Shown: positions 9,508-17,576 of the stretch, piece after piece
Layout of the letters: each line of letters starts with the position of its first letter
Position numbering within the stretch: position 1 is the first letter of the stretch
From: Nitrosophilus labii
GTDB taxonomy: Bacteria > Campylobacterota > Campylobacteria > Campylobacterales > Nitratiruptoraceae
DNA: 64,000 nucleotides
NCBI RefSeq assembly: GCF_014466985.1
Contig: NZ_AP022826.1
Coordinates: 558,001-622,000, forward strand
Direction: 5' to 3'
The notes under the pieces: model-generated
What the model was told of the DNA's origin: nothing
The model's database searches: none
Seen by the model: only the letters and a program-made list of their open reading frames with translations
Translations under genes and position numbers: made by a program

Positions 9508-11391
9508 ATGCAAAAATTAAAACTCAATACAAAAAATTTAGTAGATGAGAATATCCAAAAATTAGCAGACATTTTCCCAAATGTAGTGAAAGAGGGTAAG
9601 GTCGATTTTGAGCTTTTAAAGCAGATGTTGAGCGATGTTTTGATAGATGGATGCAAAGAGAGATATGGGCTAAACTGGGTAGGTAAAAGAGAGTCGATTC
9701 TCAAAGCAAACACTCCCATAAATAAAACTTTAAGACCCATAAAAGAAAAGTCGGTTGATTTTGAAAATACTAAAAATGTTTATATCGAAGGCGATAATTT
9801 TGAGGCTTTAAAAATTATACAAGAGAGCTATCTAACCAAAATCAAAATGATCTACATCGACCCACCATACAATACGGGAACTGCTATGATTTATAAAAAT
9901 GATTATTCTATAAGTGAAGATGAATATCAGAATGAAATAAATGCAGTTGATGAAGAAGGAGTAAAACTTTTTAAAAACACAGACAGCAACGGACGATTTC
10001 ATAGCGATTGGCTGAATATGATGTATGAAAGGTTGTTAGTTGCAAGAGATTTGCTAAGAGAAGATGGATTAATGATAATGGCGATAGACCATAACGAATT
10101 ACATAACTTAATACATTTGGGAGATGAAGTTTTTGGCGAAACAAATAGATTAGGAATTATTAGTGTAGTTCACAAACCTGAAGGAAGAAATCAGGCAAAA
10201 TTTTTTGGAACTAGTAATGAGTATATGATTTTTTATGCTAAGAATAAAGATAATATTAACTTCAACCAGGTAATTTTGGACGAAAATCTAAAAAATGAAT
10301 ATCCGTATACTGATGAAAAAGGAAATTATAAATTAAAAAACTTCATTAGATTATCTGATGGAAAATACAGTTTGAGAGTCAATAAACCAGATTTTTGGTA
10401 TCCAATATTTGTAAGTCCAGATTTGCAAGAGTTGACTTTAGAAGAAAAACATAATTATTTTAAGATTTATCCAATAACCGATAGTGGACAAGAAAGAACT
10501 TGGAAAACTACACCTCAAACTACTCAAGAACGAATTAAAAATAAGTTATTAGTTGCAAAAAAAGAAAATAATTCAATAAAAATTTATGAAAAATTATATG
10601 AAAATCAAGTAATAAAAACTCATTGGATTGATAAAAAATACCACGGATATCATTATGGAACAAAATTGGTAGATAATTTACTTGGAGCTAAGACATTTGA
10701 TTTTCCAAAATCTTTATACCTAATTATTGACATATTAAAACTCACTACATCGCAAAACGACATCATCCTCGATTTTTTCAGCGGTTCAGCCACAACAGCT
10801 CATGCGGTAATGGAGCTCAATGCCGAAGATGGAGGAAACAGACAGTTTATAATGGTGCAAATCCCAGAAATTGTTGATGAAAAAAGCGAAGCTTATAAAG
10901 CCGGTTTTAGAACTATTGCCGAAATTGGAAGAGAGCGCATCATCCGCGCAGCTGAAAAAATAAAATCCCAATATACCAATCCACTAGACTTTGGCTTCCG
11001 CTACTTCAAAGTCGATACCTCAAACTTCAAAGAAGCAAAAGATATAAGCGAAATAACTCAAGAAAATCTTTTTGAAACTATCGAAAACATCAAGCCAGAC
11101 AGAAACGACCTTGACTTACTTTTTGAAGTTATCTTAAATCTTGGACTTGAACTAACTCTAAAAATCGAAACAAAAGAGATTTTGGACAAAAAAGTCTATT
11201 TTGTAGAACAAAACTCCCTTATAGCCTGCTTTGATGATAACATAGACGACACTTTAGCCAAAGAGTTAGCTACTTATGAGCCATTAAAAGTAGTCTTAAA
11301 AGATAGCAGCTTCAAAAGCGATAGCGATAAAATCAATTTCGAACAAACTTTTAAAGAACTCAGCCCAGAGAGTGACATTTGGGTGGTGTAA
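9508..11391 (+). CDS. mod: Type III-like (beta-class) site-specific DNA methyltransferase
   Basis: This 627-aa protein methylates adenine or cytosine N in duplex DNA. The catalytic motif DPPYNTG is at residues 118-124, and the SAM-binding motif DFFSGSATT is at about 420-428. This motif IV-before-motif I order is the beta class used by type III Mod subunits. The target-recognition region lies between and just after these motifs. ATG at 9508 follows AAAAGGA. No Res helicase-nuclease gene follows, so restriction cannot come from a standard type III partner here. The next gene is a truncated AAA_13 ATPase, and upstream are helicase and DUF4391 remnants, so this may be an orphan survivor of a larger defence locus. 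Confidence 0.88.
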   Translation: MQKLKLNTKNLVDENIQKLADIFPNVVKEGKVDFELLKQMLSDVLIDGCKERYGLNWVGKRESILKANTPINKTLRPIKEKSVDFENTKNVYIEGDNFEALKIIQESYLTKIKMIYIDPPYNTGTAMIYKNDYSISEDEYQNEINAVDEEGVKLFKNTDSNGRFHSDWLNMMYERLLVARDLLREDGLMIMAIDHNELHNLIHLGDEVFGETNRLGIISVVHKPEGRNQAKFFGTSNEYMIFYAKNKDNINFNQVILDENLKNEYPYTDEKGNYKLKNFIRLSDGKYSLRVNKPDFWYPIFVSPDLQELTLEEKHNYFKIYPITDSGQERTWKTTPQTTQERIKNKLLVAKKENNSIKIYEKLYENQVIKTHWIDKKYHGYHYGTKLVDNLLGAKTFDFPKSLYLIIDILKLTTSQNDIILDFFSGSATTAHAVMELNAEDGGNRQFIMVQIPEIVDEKSEAYKAGFRTIAEIGRERIIRAAEKIKSQYTNPLDFGFRYFKVDTSNFKEAKDISEITQENLFETIENIKPDRNDLDLLFEVILNLGLELTLKIETKEILDKKVYFVEQNSLIACFDDNIDDTLAKELATYEPLKVVLKDSSFKSDSDKINFEQTFKELSPESDIWVV

Positions 11392-11401
11392 AGGAAAAGC
11401 T

Positions 11402-11674
11402 ATGATAACAAAAATCATTATGAAAAATATCGCTACTTATGATGAAATTGGTGTAGAAATTAAAGATTTAAAAAAGGTAAATTTTTTCTTTGGTTATAAT
11501 GGCACAGGAAAATCAACAGTTGCTAAATATTTGTATAATTTAACATTAGAAGAACATAAGCAAGATTCAAGATTTAACAATTGTAATCATGCTGGATATA
11601 ATAAAGAAGAGCATCAAATATTAGTTTTTAATGAAGATTTTATACAAAGAAATTTTATTGAAAGTAATTCATGA
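11402..11674 (+). pseudogene. Truncated AAA_13 (RloC/PrrC-like) ATPase, 5' end only
   Basis: The first 90 residues of an ABC-type ATPase of the AAA_13 family: MKNIATYDEIGVEIKDLKKV, then the Walker A GYNGTGKS at residues 31-38, then ILVFNEDFIQRNF. AAA_13 includes the anticodon nucleases PrrC and RloC, which are guarded by restriction-modification systems, but the nuclease part is absent so the activity cannot be assigned. The frame ends in TGA at 11672-11674, three bases before the left inverted repeat of the IS256-family element, and no continuation is found beyond that element. The start is 11 bp after the mod stop with AAGGA before it, so it was cotranscribed with mod. Confidence 0.72.
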
Positions 11675-11704
11675 TAATGTCAAGAAAAATTCGCAATTTT
11701 CCTT

Positions 11705-13040
11705 GGGACTGTAAAATAAACTGTGTAAACCACCTAAAGCCCTTAAAACCTTAGCGTGTATATTTTTGCATAATTTCACTGAAAAATATACAAAGCTGAG
11801 GATAGATTTCACTCCAGCTTCTGATTTTTGTATTACTCCATTTGTGCTGTACCTCCTGTGTGGCAAGATAAAGAAGCTTAAAAGCTGAATCGATGGTTGG
11901 AAAAGAACCCACAGACTTTGTTCTTTTTTTAATATTTGAATTTATCGATTCTATGGGATTTGTCGTATAAATCAGTTTTCTTATAGCTTGGGGATATTTA
12001 AAAAATGTAGATAGCTCATTCCAGTTAGATTGCCAAGACTGGGTAATATGGGGATATTTTTGACCCCATTTGTCATTAAAATTTGTAAGAGCAAGCTCTG
12101 CTTCTTCTTCGGTTGATGAAGTGTAGATACTCTTTAAATCTTTAGCTACCTCTTTTCTATCTTTCCAAGATACAAATTTTAGGCTATTTCTGATCTGGTG
12201 TACAATACATCTTTGAATTTCTGCCTTTGGATAAACTGCCTCTATAGCCTCTTTAAATCCATTTAGTCCGTCTATTGCAAATATCAATACATCTTCAACA
12301 CCTCTGTTTTTTATCTCATTTAAAAGTGTTAACCACTGTTTAGAACTTTCATTTTCACCTATCCATATACCAAGAATATCTTTTTTCCCTTCAAGAGTTA
12401 TGCCTAGCATTATATATGCAGCAATATTTTTAACTACTCTATCCACTCTTATTTTTAAAACTGTAGCATCCATAAATATTATCGGATATATTGCCTCTAG
12501 CGGACGACTATGCCACTCTTTTGCCTTATCTATTATTGCTTCTGTTATATTGGAAATTGTCTGAATAGAAAGTTCATATCCATATAAATCATCAAGATGG
12601 TGTTGAAATCTGTTCACTCATCCCTTTTGCATATAAAGACAAAATTAAATCTTCTGTCCCCTTTATGAGAGTCTGTCGTTTCTTGATAAGCTTTGGTTCG
12701 AAGGTAGCGTTTCTGTCTCTTGGTATCTTAACCTCTATATCCCCATATTTGGACTTTAAAGTTTTTTCACTGTATCCATTACGATAATTTGGATTATCTG
12801 AAACTTGATGCTTCTCATATCCTAAATGCTCAGTTAACTCTACTTCTGTAGCAGTCTGATAAACCTCTTTTAAAAGACCTTTGAATTCTTCCAAGATCTC
12901 ATCAATATCTATCCCCTTTCCCTCTTTGATAGCTTTTTTTACCTCTTCTGTATTGATATACCTCATTGTGTAAATCCTTTTTATTCTTTAATTTTATCTA
13001 ATCTTTTTATAAGGATTTACACAGTTATATTTACACTCCC
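11705..13040 (-). mobile_element. Second IS256-family element nested in the inverted repeat of the first
   Basis: The ends are GGGACTGTAAAATAAACTG at left and, reversed at right, GGGAGTGTAAATATAACTG, imperfect inverted repeats continuing into TGTAAA. The 1336-bp element is flanked by an exact 8-bp duplication TTTTCCTT (11697-11704 and 13041-13048). Fusing the flanks restores the 3' inverted repeat of the host IS element, so this insertion is younger than that element. Confidence 0.92.
11751..12966 (-). pseudogene. IS256-family transposase with a frameshift
   Basis: The two pieces are 124 aa (12592-12966) and 288 aa (11751-12617). Together they make a normal mutator-family transposase of about 400 aa, with AFDGL-type DDE landmarks such as FMDATVLKIRV, FAIDGLNGFKEAI and TTNPIESINSNIKKR. 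Reading switches frame at 12614-12618: the N-terminal frame runs LYAKGMSEQ and stops, while the other frame continues VNRFQHHLDDLYG. Restoring one TG dinucleotide (TGTG shrunk to TG) would give the expected GMSVNRFQHHL. IS256 elements are not known to use programmed frameshifting, so the gene is most likely dead. Confidence 0.85.
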
Positions 13041-13074
13041 TTTTCCTTCCCAGCAAGTTGTATTTCATTGGATA

Positions 13075-14292
13075 TCAAGCAGCTTTAAGCTGCGCTTCAT
13101 AGATTTCCATCACCTCTTGAAGCTTTTGTGGATGAATATAGCTTCTCTCAATCTCCCAGTCTTCAGTGTACTCCATCAAGTATGTGGTAATGAGTCTAAT
13201 ATAGGACTCTCTTGATGGAAAAACAGATACTACTTTAGAGCGTCTTCTAATCTCCTTGTTGATTCTTTCTAACACATTTGTCGAACTTATCCTCCTTTTA
13301 TCAATTTGCGGGAAGTGATAAAACTGCAGTGAATCTTCTAGTCCTTCTTGAAGCACTTCAATTGCTTCAGGGAACTTTTTGCCATATTCATCGATAATAG
13401 CTTGGGCTATAAGATAAGCTTCCTTTTTGCTGTTTTGCAGCCAGATTTGTTTGAGTTTTGCTGCAAATTTCTCTTTTGCTTTAGGTGGAACATGAGCCAG
13501 GATATTACGCATAAAATGGACTTTACACCGTTGCCATGATGCGCCAATAAAACTCTCTTTGAAAGCCTTTTGAATCCCTAAATGTACATCACTGATAAGC
13601 AATGCTATTTTTTGTAATCCTCTTTCTTTGAGTCTCTCAAAGAAATTTCTCCAAGTTTCATAAGACTCATTGATAAATGGCTCTATGGCTAATACTTCTC
13701 TTTTGCCTTCTAGTGTTACACCATAAGCTATCATAATAGCGGTAGATACCACTCTTCCTTCATAGTTTCTCACTTTCTCATACAAAGCATCAACCCAAAC
13801 GAATGGATACTCTTTTTGCAGCGGTCTGTTTCGAAACTCTTTTACTTGTTCATCTAGCCCTTTATTGATTTGAGATACTTGCGAAGCACTAATATTTTCT
13901 ATCCCCAACTCTTTGGCCAAACGCTCTATCTTTCTTGTGGATACTCCATTAACGTATGCCTCTTGTACCATTGCAATTAAAGCCTGTTCGCTCCTTTTTC
14001 TCTCTGTTATGAAAAATGGAATATAGCCTCCTTTTCTGATCTTTGGAACCATCAGATATACAGTGCCTAGTCTTGTATCGAATCTTCTTGGACGATAACC
14101 GCTGAAATAGCTTTTTCTCTCACTATTATGCTCACCTTTTTTAGCTCCAACTTTCATCTCGGACTCTATCTTCATCAACTGTTCCATCATCCATTTCATC
14201 ATTGATAAAAGTGGATCTTCATCAACTACAAACTGTGTCATTATCTCTTTGAATATTTTTGTTTCATCTATTTTTTTGCTATTATTCCTCAT
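13075..14292 (-). CDS. IS256-family transposase, intact
   Basis: A full-length 405-aa mutator-type transposase: helical N-terminus, the block YFSGYRPRRFDTRLG, and catalytic-domain landmarks FVWVDALYEKVR, LLISDVHLGIQKAF, RCKVHFMRNIL and STNVLERINKEIRRRSK. It is mosaic-identical to the partial copy at the window start. Its 5' leader contains a hairpin at 14342-14375 that would block incoming transcription, as is common for insertion sequences. It could still be active, although one of its inverted repeats is split by the nested element. Confidence 0.93.
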   Translation of the reverse strand: MRNNSKKIDETKIFKEIMTQFVVDEDPLLSMMKWMMEQLMKIESEMKVGAKKGEHNSERKSYFSGYRPRRFDTRLGTVYLMVPKIRKGGYIPFFITERKRSEQALIAMVQEAYVNGVSTRKIERLAKELGIENISASQVSQINKGLDEQVKEFRNRPLQKEYPFVWVDALYEKVRNYEGRVVSTAIMIAYGVTLEGKREVLAIEPFINESYETWRNFFERLKERGLQKIALLISDVHLGIQKAFKESFIGASWQRCKVHFMRNILAHVPPKAKEKFAAKLKQIWLQNSKKEAYLIAQAIIDEYGKKFPEAIEVLQEGLEDSLQFYHFPQIDKRRISSTNVLERINKEIRRRSKVVSVFPSRESYIRLITTYLMEYTEDWEIERSYIHPQKLQEVMEIYEAQLKAA

Positions 14293-14341
14293 GGATAGGC
14301 TTCCTCCTGTTTGCTTTATTCCTCACTGGGAAGTCTATCCA

Positions 14342-14375
14342 ACTCTTTTGAAGATTTCAAAATCTAAAAAAGAGT
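14342..14375. terminator. Hairpin in IS leader
   Basis: ACTCTTTTGAAGATTT pairs with AAATCTAAAAAAGAGT across a 2-bp loop, with a two-base mismatch. It lies between the IS edge and the transposase start, where insertion sequences often carry a structure that blocks outside transcripts. The rest of 14376-14660 holds TIR-like sequence and two AGTGTACACT palindromes. Confidence 0.5.
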
Positions 14376-14398
14376 CTTCAAGTGAAATTGCGAACTTT

Positions 14399-14509
14399 AG
14401 TGTACACTATCAATTTTATTCAAGAATTAATTAAAACTTTGATAAACCTAAATAAAAGAATTATCGTTATTACACAAATGAGGAGGTTTTCGTAAAGATA
14501 GTGTACACT
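14399..14509. repeat. Pair of AGTGTACACT palindromes 101 bp apart
   Basis: TAGTGTACACTATCAAT (from 14398) and TAGTGTACACTACCAAT (from 14499) are near-identical. They lie between the inner and outer TIR-like sequences of the IS element and may be relics of a further insertion sequence or a protein-binding site. Confidence 0.45.
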
Positions 14510-14660
14510 ACCAATATACTTGAGAATGAACAAGGAAATCAGGAGAAGATCAAAAGTCGTCTCAATATTTCTGGGAAGTAAAATTGCGAACTTTTCTTGA
14601 CATTATTATATTTGATAATAAATTTTTTCTTTCTCAACAGTTATTTTGTTATAATAAATT

Positions 14661-15770
14661 ATGATTCACTTCAAGCCGTATACCGAACCGTTCGAATTTC
14701 TTTTTTTAACTAAACCTCTTGGCAAATCAATTAGTTTCAAAACTGGAGAGACTATCAAAGCTGAAGTAATAGATGTTTTGCCAAACGGGGCTATTATAGC
14801 TCGTATTAAAGACCAACATGTAGCTATTAAAACGGAAATTCCTCTTCAAAAAGATACTACGCTTCTTCTTAGAGTTATGGATAGCTCCACTACGGATAAA
14901 AAGCTAAAACTTCAACTTATAGAACAGTCTAAATCTAGTAAAAATCTTCAATATATAGAAGAGTCAATAAAGAAATTGGATATTAAAGATAATAAAGATG
15001 TGATATTTAAAATCATAGAAAATAGCCAAAATAGAGAATTGGTTTTAAAATCATTGGTTGATAAGGGATTGTTAGAAGAGTTAAATAGTATAAACAACAA
15101 AATAAAAGAGCTGTTTTCAGTTTTAAAAAATAGTGAAGAGATATCAACAAACAACTTAAATAGAATCAGTTTGATATTTAAAGATATAAAAGAATTAAAT
15201 CATAAAAATTTGGAAGAGATTATAAAAAATAGCGGGGTATTGTTTGAAACAAAGTTAAAAAAATTTGCTGAAAAAAAAATAGATTCTAAAACAATACAGA
15301 GTGATTTAAAATCTATTTTGTATGATATATTGCAAGATGTTAAAGATGAGAAAATAAAAGAAGATATTCATACCGTTTTAAATCAGATAGAGACTTTTCA
15401 GCTTTTATCAAAGATAACGGAAAGTTTTTATACCTTTTTACCTATTTTTTGGGATTCCTTAAAAGACGGAAATATCGCTATTAAAAAGAATGAAGAAAAA
15501 GATCACTATTTATGTAAAATCACTTTAGATTTCCAAGATTTGGGTTTTATAGATACGGCAGTTTTCCTGTACAAAAAAGATTTAAAAATAGATTTTTTTA
15601 TAGAAAATCCGAGGCTAAAAAATCAGATCAAAAAAAATATCGAACTTTTGAAATCTGAGTTGAGTGATGAGGGCTTTTTGAATATTTTTATAAATTTTTC
15701 ATCTAAAAAAGATGATAATGATTTGGAAAAACTTCTTAATTTTAAGTCAATAGTCGATATTAAGGTATAA
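14661..15770 (+). CDS. FliK-like flagellar hook-length control protein
   Basis: A 369-aa protein without signal peptide. The N-terminus (FKTGETIKAEVIDVLPNGAIIARI) is a small beta domain, the middle a long helical Lys/Glu region, and the C-terminus (LCKITLDFQDLGFIDTAVFLY to SELSDEGFLNIFINFSS) has the shape of the Flg_hook domain of FliK, which measures hook length and switches export. The next gene is a FlhB C-terminal homologue, the usual partner. Only 58 bp separate it from the IS edge. A TATAAT at 14650-14655 is just 5 bp from the ATG, and no ribosome-binding site is visible, so either the transcript is leaderless or the native upstream region was replaced by the IS. Confidence 0.6.
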   Translation: MIHFKPYTEPFEFLFLTKPLGKSISFKTGETIKAEVIDVLPNGAIIARIKDQHVAIKTEIPLQKDTTLLLRVMDSSTTDKKLKLQLIEQSKSSKNLQYIEESIKKLDIKDNKDVIFKIIENSQNRELVLKSLVDKGLLEELNSINNKIKELFSVLKNSEEISTNNLNRISLIFKDIKELNHKNLEEIIKNSGVLFETKLKKFAEKKIDSKTIQSDLKSILYDILQDVKDEKIKEDIHTVLNQIETFQLLSKITESFYTFLPIFWDSLKDGNIAIKKNEEKDHYLCKITLDFQDLGFIDTAVFLYKKDLKIDFFIENPRLKNQIKKNIELLKSELSDEGFLNIFINFSSKKDDNDLEKLLNFKSIVDIKV

Positions 15771-15801
15771 TGGGTTGGTACTTGAGAGTTGAGAGTGTAT
15801 A

Positions 15802-16080
15802 GTGAAAGAGTATCAAATGGATAATTTAAAAAAAGAGGCCGTTGCTCTAAAATATAATCGTGAAATAGATAGTGCGCCTAAAGTCATAGCCAAGGGTAAA
15901 GGAGTTGTCGCTCAAAATATTTTGGAGTTTGCAAAAGAGCATAATATTCCTATCAAAGAAGACCCTGAACTTGTTCAGATTCTTTCAAAATTGGAGATTG
16001 ATAAGGAGATACCGCCGGAGCTTTATAAAGCAGTTGCAAAGATATTAATATATATCTATAAAAGCAAAGAGAAATTATAG
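15802..16080 (+). CDS. FlhB C-terminal-like export switch protein (FlhX type)
   Basis: This 92-aa protein corresponds to the cytosolic C-terminal domain of FlhB/YscU: KEAVALKYNREIDSAPKVIAKG, then AQNILEFAKEHNIPIKEDPELV and PPELYKAVAKILIYIY. The autocleavage motif NPTH is absent (the segment reads YNREID), as in the stand-alone FhlB/FlhX homologues that can replace the cleaved FlhB domain. The GTG at 15802 is chosen; the ATG at 15817 is possible. It follows the FliK-like gene by 31 bp, fitting a shared role in flagellar export specificity. Confidence 0.85.
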   Translation: MKEYQMDNLKKEAVALKYNREIDSAPKVIAKGKGVVAQNILEFAKEHNIPIKEDPELVQILSKLEIDKEIPPELYKAVAKILIYIYKSKEKL

Positions 16081-16089
16081 GAGATTAAA

Positions 16090-16791
16090 ATGGGTTTTCA
16101 TTTAAGTATAACGGGTGAAGCTAAGATCGTTAAAATCTATAACGTTACGAGACTTAATATTGAAGGTATTGATATATCTACATATAACTTGGAAGATAGG
16201 GAGGAGATAATAGAACTTTTTGAGATAGTAAACGATTTTGTAGAGTCGGGCGAAGCCGACGTATATGAGATGCATACCGAGATTCGTGGAGTAGATCCAG
16301 AAACTTGTAAACTTAAAATATCAAACGGCAAAGAGAAAGAGCTATCACTAGATGAGATAACGTTAAAAAATCGGAAATTGGATGAGAATTTACAAAATAT
16401 GTTAAATGCCAATGTTGGAGAGATTTTTTTTGTAAGAACTTTTCAAGGAGAAGCGTTATGGGATTTTGATAGCGATATAGATGAAGAGAATATTGAGGCA
16501 AATCTTTTAGAGTTAGGCTACCTAGACTGCTCTTTCATGGATAAATATGAGATTATGCGGGAAGATATATACGATCTGCTTTGCGATACCGTAACTACCG
16601 ATTATATCAGATATAGAGGCGAAGGGTTTGAACTTTTAGATTTTGTTTTTCATCCTATACATATCTTTTCGGAACTGTATATCGTAAAAGAGGATCCTAT
16701 TTCAGAGACTAAAATATTGCAAAAAGTTGAATCGGGAGGAAGAAGACTAGCAGGTACGGACTTGGACGTTGATGAACTAGAAAACAATTAA
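16090..16791 (+). CDS. Conserved hypothetical protein (233 aa), Campylobacterota type
   Basis: An acidic soluble protein with no signal peptide or membrane segment. Visible stretches are HLSITGEAKIVKIYNVTRLN and ISTYNLEDREEIIELFEIVN at the N-terminus and a C-terminal ETKILQKVESGGRRLAGTD. I do not recognise a domain. It follows the FlhB-like gene by 9 bp with an AGGAG site and is probably cotranscribed, which hints at but does not prove a motility link. Its stop codon overlaps the convergent recO stop by 4 bp. Confidence 0.75.
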   Translation: MGFHLSITGEAKIVKIYNVTRLNIEGIDISTYNLEDREEIIELFEIVNDFVESGEADVYEMHTEIRGVDPETCKLKISNGKEKELSLDEITLKNRKLDENLQNMLNANVGEIFFVRTFQGEALWDFDSDIDEENIEANLLELGYLDCSFMDKYEIMREDIYDLLCDTVTTDYIRYRGEGFELLDFVFHPIHIFSELYIVKEDPISETKILQKVESGGRRLAGTDLDVDELENN

Positions 16792-17405
16792 AATCCCTGC
16801 ATTATGATATTCCAAAGTTTATCAACATATATATCTTCTAAAAAAAGGGTGGAGTTTTCATCGAAAAGATACTCGATTCCTTTTCGTGGCAATATATCGG
16901 AGTGAATACATTCAGAATGGGAAGGTAAAAATCCCCTTGTTAACGAAAGATTTTTTTCTATTTTTTGTTGGCATATAAAACAGTTTAAATCTCTATGTAA
17001 TCTTCCCTCTTTTTTTAAAATGGTTGTATATTTTTCTATAGCTACTCTTTTTGGATTTTGTTCTCCCCATATCGTGGCACTTTTGTTTAAAATATCAAAA
17101 TAAAACTCGTCTAATTCGTATAAATCTTTTAGATGTTCAAAAAATCTTTGGATAAACTGCTGCCAAAGAATGACTCTTTGACTTTCAAAAAGCCAGCTAT
17201 ATCCTAAGTGAGTAATATTTCTAAGTCTAGGAAGATAAGCTTTTGTAGAGTACTCTATCTCAAAATCTATTTTATATCCTAGATTCAATATACTGTGCCT
17301 TGCACCGTAAAATCTGTAAAGAGTATATAAATGTTTTTTCGTTAAGATATTAACTATGAGATCTTCGTTTTTGGCCCTTGTTATTTTTAGGATAAAGCCT
17401 TGCAT
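16788..17405 (-). CDS. recO: Recombination mediator RecO
   Basis: A 205-aa RecO of the short epsilonproteobacterial type, which loads RecA on SSB-coated DNA with RecR. The start MQGFILKITRAKNEDLIVNIL is the OB-fold beta strand and is followed by a helical domain. A zinc-finger-like set is visible: CFICQQKI (two Cys) and HSECIHSDIL. AAGG precedes the ATG. recR lies elsewhere in the window (44728). The call is from the start motif, length and Cys pattern. Confidence 0.7.
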   Translation of the reverse strand: MQGFILKITRAKNEDLIVNILTKKHLYTLYRFYGARHSILNLGYKIDFEIEYSTKAYLPRLRNITHLGYSWLFESQRVILWQQFIQRFFEHLKDLYELDEFYFDILNKSATIWGEQNPKRVAIEKYTTILKKEGRLHRDLNCFICQQKIEKNLSLTRGFLPSHSECIHSDILPRKGIEYLFDENSTLFLEDIYVDKLWNIIMQGF

Positions 17406-17504
17406 TTACTACCTTGAAGTTATTTACGAAATTTCACACATCTTTTTAAAAAATCCAAAATATATTTTTATAAGAGTTTATTAACTAAAAATGAAGTAAA
17501 ATAT

Positions 17505-17510
17505 TATAAT
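17505..17510 (+). promoter_or_regulatory. -10 box of the gltBD operon
   Basis: TATAAT 67 bp upstream of gltB, within the 171-bp gap shared with divergent recO. There is no clear -35. A GTTTAAAC palindrome-like stretch (17533-17551) between it and the start could be a binding site. Confidence 0.4.
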
Positions 17511-17576
17511 TTTTCTATATACAAAAATAGAGTTTAAAGTTAGTTTAAACGACTACTTAAATGAAGGGGTAGATTG

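Larger units (their letters stand above)
11678..14602 (-). mobile_element. IS256-family element (copy 2), interrupted by a second IS
   Basis: Left edge TGTCAAGAAAAATTCGCAA matches the reverse complement of the right edge (AAATTGCGAACTTTTCTTGACA, ending at 14602) over about 33 bp, apart from the nested insertion at 11705-13040. Without the nest the element is about 1.58 kb. A second TIR-like stretch, GTGAAATTGCGAACTTT at 14382-14398, is an alternative right end giving about 1.38 kb, in which case 14570-14602 would be the relic of another copy. No target duplication is visible outside either edge, consistent with a recombination or deletion event here. Confidence 0.7.

Noticed and set aside
11751-12966. 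Programmed frameshift in the inner IS transposase.
   Set aside because: IS256-family transposases are made from a single frame, and no slippery A- or T-run lies at the junction. A 2-bp loss explains it.
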